64,000 bases of DNA from JAFGGG01 sp964638895 (GCA_964638895.1 CAZWYY010000007.1:1-64000), one strand, 5' to 3'; positions 36,197 to 45,762 are shown, counted from the first letter of the stretch. The notes: generated from the sequence alone by a model not told the origin. A program made the numbers and translations.

Positions 36197-36856
36197 ATGA
36201 AAATACTGGTTCTTTCCGATATTCATGGCGCTGTAGCCGGGATTCCGCGGGTGATTGCCGCCGTACCGCATCCGGACCTGGTGGTTGTAGCGGGGGATCT
36301 GACCCAGCGCGGCGGGTACGCGGAAGCGAAGGCCGTGGCGGAACCCCTGCTGCGGCAAAACCTGCCGCTGCTTGCGGTGCCGGGAAATATGGACCGGCCT
36401 CCGGTGCTTGAGTATCTGACCGAGCAGGATATCAGTATTCACGGGCGGGGCAGGGAAATCGGAGGAATCGGATTTTTCGGTGTGGGCGGAAGCAATGCCA
36501 CACCCTTCCACACACCCTTTGAGCTTAATGACCGTGAGATCACGGAGCTGTTACAGCAGGGGCTTGCCGCGGTGACTCACTGCGAAACAAAGGTCTTGGT
36601 TTCACATACCCCGCCGTACAAGACAAGGCTTGATAGGACTGCATACGGCATTCACGCGGGTTCAGATATTGTAAGAGAGTTTATTCAACTGCAGGCGCCC
36701 GCTTTGTGTATCAGCGGGCATGTTCATGAAGCCATAGGCCGGGAAATGGTGGGACCTACACTCTGCGTAAACGTAGGGGCGTTCAGGGACGGCCACTATT
36801 GCCTGATAGACGTATCGCCCGAACATATCCTAATATCCAGGAGGAATCTGTTATGA
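36197..36856 (+). CDS. calcineurin-like metallophosphoesterase
   Basis: A 219-residue phosphoesterase. All five metal motifs are present: LSDIHG, VAGDLTQRG, PGNMDRP, VSHTPPYK and SGHVHE. The size matches small archaeal/bacterial single-domain enzymes, whose substrates vary (phosphodiesters or nucleotides). It lies 13 nt after secF, and its stop overlaps the transketolase ATG by 4 nt, so all these genes appear to be one transcription unit. Confidence 0.86.
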   Translation: MKILVLSDIHGAVAGIPRVIAAVPHPDLVVVAGDLTQRGGYAEAKAVAEPLLRQNLPLLAVPGNMDRPPVLEYLTEQDISIHGRGREIGGIGFFGVGGSNATPFHTPFELNDREITELLQQGLAAVTHCETKVLVSHTPPYKTRLDRTAYGIHAGSDIVREFIQLQAPALCISGHVHEAIGREMVGPTLCVNVGAFRDGHYCLIDVSPEHILISRRNLL

Positions 36857-38835
36857 TGAACGAAATAGCCAAGGTCGCCCTCTCAATCAGGACACTTACC
36901 ATGGACGCGGTGCAAAAGGCCGATTCGGGCCATCCGGGCCTGCCCATGGGATGCGCCGAACTGGGGGCGCTGCTTTTCGGGGAGATACTGAGTCATTTTC
37001 CGGATGATCCCGCCTGGATCAACCGGGATCGTTTTGTGCTTTCCGCGGGGCACGGTTCAATGCTCTTGTACTCCCTGCTTCATTTAAGCGGTTATGACCT
37101 TAGTCTGGACGAACTGAAGAACTTCCGCCAGTTGGGATCAAAAACCCCGGGGCACCCGGAAAGGGGGCTTACACCGGGAGTGGAAACCACCACCGGTCCT
37201 TTAGGGCAGGGGGTGGCGAACGCCGTGGGTATGGCCATGGCGGAAACCATTCTGGCCGGGAAATTCAATACCAAAGAACATACCGTCATTGACCATTACA
37301 CCTTTGTATTGGCGGGCGACGGCTGTATGATGGAGGGGATAACGTCGGAGGCGGCCTCCCTGGCGGGCCACCTTGGCCTGGGAAAACTAATTGTATTCTA
37401 TGATTCCAACAACATCACCATCGACGGCTCTACGGAGATAACCTTTACCGAGGATGTGTTAAAACGATATGAGGCCTACGGGTGGCAGACCTTTTCCGGC
37501 AGCGCGTATGATGTGGAAGGTATCATGCACCTGGTGGAAAAGGCCAAACAGGACCGAGATCGCCCCTCGTTCATTTTATTGGAATCGGTAATCGCCAAAG
37601 GCGCGCCTAATTTGGCCGGCTCGCATAAGGCGCACGGCGCCCCGCTGGGCGGGGAAGAGGTTGCCCTTACCAAAAAGGCCCTGGGCGTGGCGGAAAACGA
37701 GATGTTTTTCATTGATCCGCTGGTTAAAACTTACTTTGAGCAGAAACGCACGCTTTGGCGGGGCCGCTATCAAAAATGGCAGAACACCTTTGCGGCGTGG
37801 AAACAGCAGAATCCCGGGCTTTATAAGGAATGGCAGAAGTATTTTGCCGCGCCGGACCTCTCCACCGCCCTGTTTCCCGCGTATAAACCGGGAGACAAGG
37901 TTGCCACCCGCTCCTCAGGAAGCGATATCCTCAATGCCGCGGCGGCGGCGTTGCCCAACCTGGTCGGCGGGTCAGCGGACCTGGCAGGCTCCAATAAAAC
38001 ACACCTCAAGGGCCTTGGCGATTACCAGAAGGACAATCATGAAGGCCGGAATATCAACTTTGGGGTGCGGGAGCACGCCATGGGCGCCGTAACGAACGGT
38101 CTGGCCCTGCACGGGGGCCTCCGGGTGTTTTGCGCCACGTTTTTGGTGTTTTCCGATTACATGCGGCCCCCGATCAGGCTTGCCGCCCTGATGAAGCTAC
38201 CGGTATGTTTTATTTTTACCCACGACTCCGTATTTGTGGGTGAGGACGGCCCCACCCACCAGCCGGTGGAGCAGCTGGCCGCGCTGCGGGTTATCCCCAA
38301 CCTGCTTGTTTTCAGACCGGCCGATGCGCAGGAACATGTTGAATTATGGAAGGCGGTCTGTGCGCACACGGGCGGGCCCACTGTAATGGCCCTCACGCGG
38401 CAGAATCTTACTGTGTTCGAGAAGGAGGATCCTTCCTGGCGGGAACATATCAAACGGGGCGCGTATACGGTAAAAGGCATGGAGAACGAACCGGAGCTGG
38501 TGCTGATCGCCACGGGATCGGAAGTAGAGTTGGCATTGCGGATCGCGGAGGAACTCGGCGATTTACGACTGCGTGTGGTATCCATGCCCTGCCGCGAGTT
38601 GTTTTTATCGCAGGAGCGGGAGTACCGGGACGCGGTGCTGCCCCCGGGTGTCAGGAAAATGGTAATAGAGGCGGGCGTTCCCTGCGGCTGGCAGGGTATC
38701 GCCGGGGAGAACGGCATGGTTATGGGGATAAACCGCTTCGGCGAATCCGGACCCGGTGAAGAGGTGGCAGAATACCTGGGTTTGAACGTCACCGGTCTGG
38801 TCGAAAGAACTCGTGCGTTTCTTAAAAACCAGTAA
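36853..38835 (+). CDS. tkt: transketolase
   Basis: A 660-residue thiamine-diphosphate enzyme of the non-oxidative pentose-phosphate pathway. DSGHPGLPMGCAELG at the N-terminus, GPLGQGVANAVGMA, AGDGCMMEG plus the Asn-containing YDSNNITIDG (TPP/Mg2+ site), GSADLAGSN, and DSVFVGEDGPTHQPVEQL in the pyrimidine domain are typical. The ATG at 36853 overlaps the upstream stop (ATGA) behind AGGAGG. The oxidative branch genes (zwf, opcA, pgl) converge on it from the other side. Confidence 0.96.
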   Translation: MMNEIAKVALSIRTLTMDAVQKADSGHPGLPMGCAELGALLFGEILSHFPDDPAWINRDRFVLSAGHGSMLLYSLLHLSGYDLSLDELKNFRQLGSKTPGHPERGLTPGVETTTGPLGQGVANAVGMAMAETILAGKFNTKEHTVIDHYTFVLAGDGCMMEGITSEAASLAGHLGLGKLIVFYDSNNITIDGSTEITFTEDVLKRYEAYGWQTFSGSAYDVEGIMHLVEKAKQDRDRPSFILLESVIAKGAPNLAGSHKAHGAPLGGEEVALTKKALGVAENEMFFIDPLVKTYFEQKRTLWRGRYQKWQNTFAAWKQQNPGLYKEWQKYFAAPDLSTALFPAYKPGDKVATRSSGSDILNAAAAALPNLVGGSADLAGSNKTHLKGLGDYQKDNHEGRNINFGVREHAMGAVTNGLALHGGLRVFCATFLVFSDYMRPPIRLAALMKLPVCFIFTHDSVFVGEDGPTHQPVEQLAALRVIPNLLVFRPADAQEHVELWKAVCAHTGGPTVMALTRQNLTVFEKEDPSWREHIKRGAYTVKGMENEPELVLIATGSEVELALRIAEELGDLRLRVVSMPCRELFLSQEREYRDAVLPPGVRKMVIEAGVPCGWQGIAGENGMVMGINRFGESGPGEEVAEYLGLNVTGLVERTRAFLKNQ

Positions 38836-38836
38836 C

Positions 38837-38872
38837 AAAGCCTCCGCTAACGCTTCCGATGGGCGGCTTTTT
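38837..38872. repeat. dispersed hairpin repeat, copy C (bidirectional terminator)
   Basis: AAAGCC...GGCTTTTT with the core CTCCGCTAACGCTTCCGA, 2 nt after the tkt stop. It lies between the ends of the convergent tkt and pgl genes. Confidence 0.7.
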
Positions 38873-38890
38873 CATAAATAAACTGCGCCT

Positions 38891-39625
38891 TTAGCGGAGT
38901 ATATCATCATCGATGATATAGTACGGGTTTTTCCCTTTTATCCACGAGGCGGGTATTGCCTGATCGCCTTCGCGGAGCCGGGAAAAGGCCCCGGCCTTGG
39001 CCCGGCCCTCAATCAAAAAAATAATGTTTTTGCTTTTATTTATAAAGCGCGGCGTAAGCGTGAGTCTGAAGGTTTTTTTATCCGGCAGGATCACGGCCGC
39101 CGTATTTGTGCGCAGGTCTTTCTTCAGATCAATATGCGTGTTATACCGGGTCAGCACCCCGGAACCGGGGAAAAGAGACGCGGTATGACCGTCGGCGCCC
39201 AGACCCAGCAGGCAGATGTCCGGCAGCCGTTTTTTTACCGTAAAAAAATCATGTAAACGCCGCCCGTAGCGCATGGCGCACGAAAAGGGAGAACCGCTTC
39301 CCGCGTCCCAGGAGAAAACCTGTTCAGAAGCTATTCCTAGGGGCGTAAAAAGCAGCGCGCGGGCCATACCCTCGTTGCTCTGGGGGTGTTCGGGTTCCAC
39401 CCAGCGTTCGTCTCCGAAGAACCAGTATAAAGCGCGGAGCGGAAGATCGCGGTCTTTAATAAGTCCCGCCAGCGCGGCGTAACTGGCACGCGGCGTGTTT
39501 CCGCCCGCCAGGATTATACTGCAATACCCCTGTGTTTCCAGGGCCTGCTCCATGCAGGATATGATGAAACGTGAGGCCTTACGGGCCAGTTCGCGGTTGT
39601 CTTTAACTTTTAGGATATTATTCAT
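38891..39625 (-). CDS. pgl: 6-phosphogluconolactonase
   Basis: A 244-residue protein of the NagB/Pgl fold. SIILAGGNTPRASYAAL is the phosphate-binding loop, FFGDERWVEPEHPQSNEGMAR and CLLGLGADGHTASLFPGS are the lactonase signatures. It hydrolyses 6-phosphogluconolactone made by Zwf. The ATG lies inside the end of opcA (8-nt overlap), so it is translationally coupled as the last gene of zwf-opcA-pgl. Confidence 0.93.
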   Translation of the reverse strand: MNNILKVKDNRELARKASRFIISCMEQALETQGYCSIILAGGNTPRASYAALAGLIKDRDLPLRALYWFFGDERWVEPEHPQSNEGMARALLFTPLGIASEQVFSWDAGSGSPFSCAMRYGRRLHDFFTVKKRLPDICLLGLGADGHTASLFPGSGVLTRYNTHIDLKKDLRTNTAAVILPDKKTFRLTLTPRFINKSKNIIFLIEGRAKAGAFSRLREGDQAIPASWIKGKNPYYIIDDDILR

Positions 39626-40637
39626 GGGGAGTAAGCCTTTTTAAGGACGCGTAGTAGAGAGGATCAGGATCGGGGGAATCGAGTTCGTTTAAAAGGCCGT
39701 GCCTGTCATTTATTATGCATGGCCCCCGGGGTGTAACGCTTTGGACGGGCCTAGGCCTTGGGGCGGCGCTATCAGTGGCCGGCGGGATGGTAAGCCGTTT
39801 CCCGGCGGAGGTGGTTATCTCTATGCGAGCGGGGCCGCCTGTGGTGAATCTGGTGGAGACGTTGCCGCCCTTGCTGTCGGTGAATAATGGCTCCGGGGCT
39901 TTGGGGTCCTTTATCTTCCAGTCAAGCCTACTCGCCAGCCATAAAAGATACAAGAGGGCTTTACTCTGCGAGACACCGCCCAGAGTTACTTTTTTTATTT
40001 CGGTCAAATACCGCAGCATCTCCGGCTTCTCAAACACCAGGGCCGTCTCCTGCCTCAAGTTAAGCGAAGCAAACCACGTGAGATCGGAAACGACCGGCCG
40101 GTTCCCGCCGCGGTCCGCCCCGGTTGATATAAGTTCATGAATGATATTCTCAAAGACAGCAGGGGGGCTTTCCCCCAGGGTTTCGTTTGTTTCACTACAG
40201 ATAATGATTTTATCGGCCAGCGATGCGATACCGTGCAGCAATGCCGGAAAGGGGTGCAGGCCGTTAAGCCACACCATGATAACGGGAATTTCACGGATCA
40301 ACAGGGGCACCCACGTACCGGGCGCGCAACCCCTATTGTCGCGCCCGTTCCGGATTATTATCTCCTGAAAACACACCTGGTTGTTTTCACTGTCCGGGTA
40401 GCAGCGTACCTTTACATATCCGGAGGATACCTCTCCCGAGGTTTGTTGAATGTGTATAATACGCGCCGGACGTTTGCCGAAAAGGTATTCCAACAGGTCT
40501 GAAACGATCGGTTCCCTGGAGATGTCATAGAAGAACAGCAGGTTGAACAGGCTCGCCCGCATATTATGCCCCGCCTGCTTTTCAAGATCGGCGTTAATCC
40601 TTTTTTCTATCGCCGATGGGTTGAGGTTCATGTTCAT
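39618..40637 (-). CDS. opcA: OpcA-type glucose-6-phosphate dehydrogenase assembly/activator protein
   Basis: A 339-residue protein recognised by its place between zwf and pgl and by its pattern: RASLFNLLFFYDI, RPARIIHIQ, GCAPGTWVPLLIREIPVIMVWL, then DLTWFASLNLRQETALVF. OpcA proteins of cyanobacteria and actinobacteria bind and redox-tune Zwf. The Cys residues used in cyanobacterial redox control cannot be matched by eye. The start may be 40637 (ATGA overlap with the zwf stop) or 40649 (12 nt further into zwf). Confidence 0.78.
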   Translation of the reverse strand: MNMNLNPSAIEKRINADLEKQAGHNMRASLFNLLFFYDISREPIVSDLLEYLFGKRPARIIHIQQTSGEVSSGYVKVRCYPDSENNQVCFQEIIIRNGRDNRGCAPGTWVPLLIREIPVIMVWLNGLHPFPALLHGIASLADKIIICSETNETLGESPPAVFENIIHELISTGADRGGNRPVVSDLTWFASLNLRQETALVFEKPEMLRYLTEIKKVTLGGVSQSKALLYLLWLASRLDWKIKDPKAPEPLFTDSKGGNVSTRFTTGGPARIEITTSAGKRLTIPPATDSAAPRPRPVQSVTPRGPCIINDRHGLLNELDSPDPDPLYYASLKRLTPHE

Positions 40638-42130
40638 AGTTTTTTCCATTTGGCCGCATGAGGAAGCGGCAGCAGGTCGGCCTCCTCCGGGCCTGCCGTA
40701 CCCGCGGCGTAAAATCGCAGCGGATTACGGCTGTCGGACGCATACGAGGATATCAGGTCGGATATGAACTTCCAGGCGCATTCTATCTCGTCATTGCGTG
40801 TAAAAAGTGTCGTATCACCCAGCATCACATCCAACAACAGGCGTTCATAGGCTTCGGGTGATTTTTCGGCAAAGGAGCCGCCGTAGGTAAACGACATGTT
40901 GACCGCGCGCATCCGTGTGGTGAAGCCGGGTATTTTTGAGTTGAATTGGAAGGTGATGCCCTCGTCAGGCTGAATCGCCAGGGTGAGTGAGTTGGGTGTG
41001 ATGTGCGCCTGCCCCTCATCCCCGAACAGGAGATGAGGCGGTGTCTTAAACTGGATGCAGACCTCAGAAAGCCTGCGGGAAAGACGCTTGCCTGTTCTTA
41101 AAAAAAAGGGGACCCCCGACCAGCGCCAGGTATCGATAAACAACCTCAAGCCCACGTAGGTTTCTCTTTCCGAGTTTGGTGCGACGTTTTGTTCCCGGCG
41201 GTAGGCCTCGACCTTCTCGCCGTCGATAATGCCGTCGTTGTACTGGGCGCGGACCAAGACTTCGGTTGAAGGTGATTTGGCAAGCGGCCTGATCGCCTTG
41301 AGCACCTTCACTTTTTCATTGCGTATTGAGTCCGGTTCAAGATCATTAGGCGCTTCCATGGCAACCAGGCAAAGCAGCTGCAGCAGGTGGTTCTGCAGCA
41401 TATCCCGGATGGCCCCCGCCTTTTCATAATAATTTCCTCGTTTGCCTATGCCGTCTTTCTCCGCCACGGTAATCTGGACATGATCAATATAATGATTGTT
41501 CCAGACCGGCTCGTATATCCCGTTGCCGAAGCGAAAAACCATGATGTTCTGCACGGTTTCCTTGCCCAGATAATGGTCGATACGGTACACTTGCTCTTCA
41601 CGGAAAAAGGAAAGGAGAAGCTCATTCAAACGCCTGGCCCCATCCAGGTCATATCCGAACGGTTTTTCCACCACAATCTTGGCATACACGTCCGTATCCC
41701 GCGTCAGGTTGTTTTTCCCCAGGTGTTTTATAATCGGCTCATACATAACAGGGGGAGTGGCCAGGTAATAAATAACCTGGGAATGCTCCTTTATCTTTTT
41801 CTTCAGCAGTTCATAGCCCCTATTCTCATCATAGGGCGCGTTGATATAAGAAATGGTCCGGATGAATGATGTCGTGTCCGCGTTCCCGCCCGCCGGTATA
41901 AAATCCTTGAGCAACGTTTCGATCATCTCCCTGAACCGCGCGGAGGTCCATGCGCTGCGGGCGAATCCTATGATGCTGAACCTGACCGTAAATCCCTGGA
42001 CATAAAGCGAATAGAGAGCGGGAATCAGTTTCCGGGCCGCCAGGTCTCCGCTGGCCCCGAAGATGACTATCGTGAACGGTTGGGCCAGCTTATAGGTAAA
42101 AAGCCCCTGCGCAAGAGGGTTTTTCTGCAT
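40634..42130 (-). CDS. zwf: glucose-6-phosphate 1-dehydrogenase
   Basis: A 498-residue NADP-dependent enzyme opening the oxidative pentose-phosphate pathway. IVIFGASGDLAARKLIPAL is the nucleotide fold, VVEKPFGYDL and YRIDHYLGKETVQN the substrate and catalytic His signature, and RTGKRLSRR lies near the C-terminal half. The length is standard. It is first in a coupled zwf-opcA-pgl operon. There is no ribosome-binding site before the ATG; instead a good promoter ends 8 nt upstream. Confidence 0.97.
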   Translation of the reverse strand: MQKNPLAQGLFTYKLAQPFTIVIFGASGDLAARKLIPALYSLYVQGFTVRFSIIGFARSAWTSARFREMIETLLKDFIPAGGNADTTSFIRTISYINAPYDENRGYELLKKKIKEHSQVIYYLATPPVMYEPIIKHLGKNNLTRDTDVYAKIVVEKPFGYDLDGARRLNELLLSFFREEQVYRIDHYLGKETVQNIMVFRFGNGIYEPVWNNHYIDHVQITVAEKDGIGKRGNYYEKAGAIRDMLQNHLLQLLCLVAMEAPNDLEPDSIRNEKVKVLKAIRPLAKSPSTEVLVRAQYNDGIIDGEKVEAYRREQNVAPNSERETYVGLRLFIDTWRWSGVPFFLRTGKRLSRRLSEVCIQFKTPPHLLFGDEGQAHITPNSLTLAIQPDEGITFQFNSKIPGFTTRMRAVNMSFTYGGSFAEKSPEAYERLLLDVMLGDTTLFTRNDEIECAWKFISDLISSYASDSRNPLRFYAAGTAGPEEADLLPLPHAAKWKKL

Positions 42131-42138
42131 ACCATATA

Positions 42139-42167
42139 ATTAAATGAAATTACCCTCCATTGGTCAA
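42139..42167 (-). promoter_or_regulatory. candidate zwf promoter with leaderless geometry
   Basis: On the minus strand TTGACC (42167-42162), 17-nt spacer, TTTAAT (42144-42139), then 8 nt to the zwf ATG. The expected start site falls on or next to the A of the ATG. Confidence 0.6.
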
Positions 42168-42188
42168 GCGCGATCAGAGAAAAAATAG

Positions 42189-43612
42189 ATGGTGCCTAAA
42201 GCCTGCTTTAAGGCGTTGGGGGATATGTGGGGCCGGAAACGGATGTTTATTCTAGGCATGATTGTTTTTGCCGTGGGTTCGTTCACCGGTTCGGTGGCCC
42301 CCGAGGTGGGAATGCTTATTTTCAGCAGGGGGTCATACAGGCCGTGGGCGCGGCCATGACCCTGACCTCGGCCCTGGCTCTGCCGGCAAGCGAGTTTCAG
42401 GGTAGGGAACGGGCCATTGCCTTCGGCATCTGGGGGGCGATCGCGGGGGCGTCCGCGTCCGTGGGCCCCTTGCTGGGCGGATTCCTTACCACGGATTTCA
42501 GCTGGAGATGGTCGCTCAGGATTAATGTGTTTATTGTCGCCGCGGCCCTGCTGGGCTCGGTGTTCATTATAGAAAGAAAAGCCGATGCAAAACGTGATTT
42601 TGATTGGTGGGGCATGGTCCTCTCAGGTTTGGGGCTTTTCTGCCTGGTGTTCGGTTTCATCCAGGGCCGCTATTACGGCTGGTGGCGGCCGCGGAATGAG
42701 TTCAGCCTTTTCGATTTTAGCTGGCCGCTTGCCGGGGTATCAGTAATCCCCTTTTTTTTCCTGCTTTCCGTCATATTTCTTTCCCTGTTTATTGCCAGGG
42801 AACGCGTGCTTGAAAAAAAGGGCATGGCCCCGCTTTTAAAGATGAGTCTGTTCGCTTCCAGGGGTTTCAACGTCGGCATGCTGACCCTCGGGGTGCTGGC
42901 CTTCGGACAGTTCGGGGTGTTTTTTATCCTCCCCATCTTCCTTGAGAATGTGCTGAGCCTGGATGCCCTGCAGGCCGGGTTTACCATGCTTTTTTCTTCT
43001 CTTGTTTTGTTAATGGCCGGATTTTTCTCAGGCTTTATTGCCAGATGGGTGAACATAAAATGGATTGTGGTCACGGGAATGGTCTGTCTGTCCTCCGGCG
43101 CCCTGTTGCTGGTGCTTTCCCTGCACACTGAGATTATGAGATTGAGTATTGCTCCGCCGCTCATGCTGTACGGCTTGGGATTCGGTTTAAGCTCGGCCCA
43201 GCTTAATAACATCATAATCTCTTCGGCCCGACTAAGCGACGCGGGGGAGGCCTCCGCCGCGAGCGTTACCATGCGGCAGATCGGCGCCAGCATCGGCGTG
43301 GCGGTCATCGGCGCGGTGCTTGCCGCGGCCTTTATTACCAACGCGACGGCCATTATCACCGCCGATCCGACACTGCCCGATGGGCTGAAGAGTACGATAA
43401 TCCGCAACATGAGCAGTGTGAATTTTGACAGCGGGCGGTTCGGGCTTCCGCCCCATACCGCACAGGACGATGCGGACATGTTGAAAAAGGATATAAAACG
43501 TGCCATCGCGGTATCTACCCGGTCCGCCCTGGTTATCGGTCTTATCTTTATTTTTACCGCAACGATCATCGTGGTATTCTTAATGCCAAGGTTTAAAGCG
43601 CGTGACGGGTGA
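42189..43612 (+). pseudogene. truncated, frameshifted DHA2-type MFS exporter
   Basis: Remains of a 14-helix EmrB/QacA-type drug exporter. The first frame from 42189 reads VPKACFKALGDMWGRKRMFILGMIVFAVGSFTGS in pieces, that is loop 2-3 and helix 3 of the family. At a G5 run near 42335 it must jump frame to reach VIQAVGAAMTLTSALALP and continue to 43612. Helices 1-2 and a proper start are missing. The rest keeps WGAIAGASASVGPLLGGFL (motif C region) and the C-terminal helices. A 5' deletion plus a 2-base indel indicates loss of function; a sequencing error at the G-run could explain only the second. Confidence 0.72.
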
Positions 43613-43653
43613 GGGCCCCGGCGCAAAAAGGATAATTTGCGTATAAATAGAGC

Positions 43654-43682
43654 TTGCCAAAACTCGCATGTAAGTGTATAAC
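43654..43682 (+). promoter_or_regulatory. candidate rubredoxin promoter
   Basis: TTGCCA (43654-43659), 17-nt spacer, TATAAC (43677-43682), with AAGGAGG in the short leader before the ATG at 43704. Confidence 0.6.
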
Positions 43683-43703
43683 AGTTTGTACGAAGGAGGC
43701 GGA

Positions 43704-43868
43704 ATGAAAAAATATAAATGCACAATCTGTGATTATGTATATGATCCTGCCGAGGGCGATCCTGACAGCGGAATTGCGTCAGGCACACCCTTTGAAAAAC
43801 TTCCCGACGACTGGGTCTGTCCGGTCTGCGGTGCTTCCAAAGAAGATTTCGAAGTGGTAAAGGAATAG
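43704..43868 (+). CDS. rubredoxin
   Basis: A 54-residue electron carrier with one Fe bound by four Cys in two knuckles: YKCTICDYVY near the N-terminus and VCPVCGAS near the C-terminus. DPDSGIASGTPFEKLPDDW is typical of the family. The length is standard. It serves oxygen or peroxide reduction in anaerobes. The ATG at 43704 follows AAGGAGG. Confidence 0.97.
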   Translation: MKKYKCTICDYVYDPAEGDPDSGIASGTPFEKLPDDWVCPVCGASKEDFEVVKE

Positions 43869-43966
43869 AGCCTCCGTTCCAAGGCGCAACAGATCTCTCT
43901 TAGCAGGCGTGTCTAAGTGTGAGCGGGAAAACAGGATAATTACCCGAAGTCTACCCATACAAAAAT

Positions 43967-44053
43967 AAAAAACCACCGCCTGATTATATAAAGGCGAAGT
44001 CTCCCTTAACCATCACGAAATACTCCGCTGACACTTCCAAAGGGTGGCTATTT
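43967..44053. repeat. dispersed hairpin repeat, copy D (with insert)
   Basis: A6-CCACC at 43967-43977 and GGTGG near 44043 form the outer arms, with ACTCCGCTGACACTTCCAAA as the diverged core and about 50 nt of extra sequence in the left half. It lies about 100 nt after rubredoxin and before the rrf2 promoter. The right T-run is interrupted, so terminator strength is doubtful. Confidence 0.5.
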
Positions 44054-44149
44054 CATAAGTAAAGTTATTGCTTGTATTAATGTATTTTTTGTGCTATATT
44101 ACATATATAAAAGATATGAAAAATATGATAAAAAAAGGATTGGTTAATC

Positions 44150-44575
44150 ATGTTTGCGGTATCAACAAGGACCAGGTACGGGCTGCGGGCGCTGCATTAC
44201 CTGAGTACGCATGACGGCAATAAGCCGGTAAGCCTGCATGTCATTGCGCGGGAGCTGGGCATACCCTTTAAATACCTGGAGAATATTTTCAAGCTGCTTA
44301 CACGCTCGCGTATCGTCAGGGGAGAGAGGGGACCCTCGGGAGGCTATCGGCTTATGCGTTCGCCGCAGAAACTTACCCTTTATGAGATCGCGGACGCGCT
44401 GGATGGGCCCCTGATGACTGTTGCCTGTATCACGGACAGCAATATGTGCGAAAACAGCGGGCGGTGCCCGACACGCAGGGTATGGGATGAGCTTCAACTG
44501 CATATCAACCGGTTCCTGCGGGAGCGTACGCTGGCCCAACTTTTTAACGGTACACAAAAGGAGAATGTTACATGA
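44150..44575 (+). CDS. Rrf2-family Fe-S regulator (IscR-like)
   Basis: A 141-residue winged-helix regulator. RTRYGLRALHYLS begins the DNA-binding domain, RGPSGGYRLMRSPQKLTL is the wing. Cys93, Cys100 and Cys106 are the expected three cluster ligands (spacing C-x6-C-x5-C). It probably senses Fe-S status and represses the nifS-nifU genes that follow: the nifS ATG overlaps its stop by 4 nt. A weak AAGGAT site precedes the ATG, and -10-like TATATT/TATATAA sequences lie upstream. Confidence 0.9.
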   Translation: MFAVSTRTRYGLRALHYLSTHDGNKPVSLHVIARELGIPFKYLENIFKLLTRSRIVRGERGPSGGYRLMRSPQKLTLYEIADALDGPLMTVACITDSNMCENSGRCPTRRVWDELQLHINRFLRERTLAQLFNGTQKENVT

Positions 44576-45762
44576 GTATCAGAAAGGTATACATGGATTA
44601 CAACGCCACTACGCCCCTGCATCCGGAGGTGGGAAAGACCATGCGGGAGGCGTTCGAACTCTACGCCAATCCTTCAAGTATGCATGAGTTCGGAAGAACG
44701 GTGCGCAACAGGCTGGAGTATATCAGGCAGGATATCGCGGCCTTCCTTGGGGCACGGCCCCAAGAGGTCATCTTCACGGCGGGTGGTTCGGAATCTAACA
44801 ATACCGTACTGAAAATGCTCGCCTGCGCGCAGTACGACGGCGGTGAGTTTCCCGGCGGCCGTACGGAGATCATCACCTCGGCCATCGAACATCCCAGCAT
44901 TATGCAGACCGTAGAGTATCTTGCGTCCATGGGGAATGCGGTGCATTTTTGCAAGGTGGACCGTTACGGCAAGGTAGATGTGGATCACCTGCTGGAACTG
45001 ATCTCGGAAAAAACCGCGCTGGTCTCTATTATGTACGCTAATAACGAGATCGGTACGATCCAGGACATACCTGCACTATCCAAGATAGCGCACGGCCACG
45101 GGGCCCTGTTTCATACTGATGCGGTCCAGGCCGTGGGCAAGATTCCGATGGATGTGCAAAAACTTGATGTGGACTACCTGTCGTTCTCGGCGCATAAGCT
45201 CTACGGCCCCAAGGGAGTGGGGGTGCTTTTCGCCCGTAAGGGCAGGCCCTTTTATCCGCTTATTCACGGTGGGCACCAGGAAAGCGGCAGAAGGGCCGGA
45301 ACCATGAACAGCCTGGGCATCATCGGCATGGGCAGGGCCGTGGAGCTTGCCAAGCAGGAGATGCCTTTACTTGAGGAACGCCTTATCGGCCTGAAAAACC
45401 GGCTTAAAGCCGGAATCATGGAACTGATACCGGATATCACCATTAACGGGCACCCAACGGAGTCGCTTTCAAATACCCTGAATGTCTCTTTTCACGGCGC
45501 CGAGGGTGAGGCGGTGTTGTTGTATATGGACCTGCAGGGTGTCGCGCTTTCCACCGGGTCGGCCTGCTCTTCGGGGTCGTTGGAGCCTTCGCATGTGCTC
45601 CTGGCCACGGGTGTGGGCCCGGAGCTGGCGCACGGCTCGATCAGGTTCAGTATGGGGAGGGATACTTCAGAGGAGGATGTGGACTATGTGCTGGAGGTTC
45701 TGCCCGTGGTGATAAAAAACGTAAGAAAGATGTCCACGGTATACGCGGGGGAATGCAGATGA
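44572..45762 (+). CDS. nifS: cysteine desulfurase, NifS type
   Basis: A 396-residue PLP enzyme releasing sulfur from cysteine for cluster assembly. KVYMDYNATTPLHPEV at the start, SFSAHKLYGPKGVG with the PLP Lys, and STGSACSSGSLEPSHVL with the active Cys. Length and motifs fit group I (NifS/IscS). The start overlaps the rrf2 stop (ATGA) and its own stop overlaps nifU. Confidence 0.95.
   Translation: MSIRKVYMDYNATTPLHPEVGKTMREAFELYANPSSMHEFGRTVRNRLEYIRQDIAAFLGARPQEVIFTAGGSESNNTVLKMLACAQYDGGEFPGGRTEIITSAIEHPSIMQTVEYLASMGNAVHFCKVDRYGKVDVDHLLELISEKTALVSIMYANNEIGTIQDIPALSKIAHGHGALFHTDAVQAVGKIPMDVQKLDVDYLSFSAHKLYGPKGVGVLFARKGRPFYPLIHGGHQESGRRAGTMNSLGIIGMGRAVELAKQEMPLLEERLIGLKNRLKAGIMELIPDITINGHPTESLSNTLNVSFHGAEGEAVLLYMDLQGVALSTGSACSSGSLEPSHVLLATGVGPELAHGSIRFSMGRDTSEEDVDYVLEVLPVVIKNVRKMSTVYAGECR

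Noticed and set aside
42673..43788. 371-codon minus-strand open frame over the MFS gene
   Set aside because: Shadow frame of a hydrophobic gene (Ser/Thr/Pro-rich product), no start signal; the plus-strand frame matches a known family.
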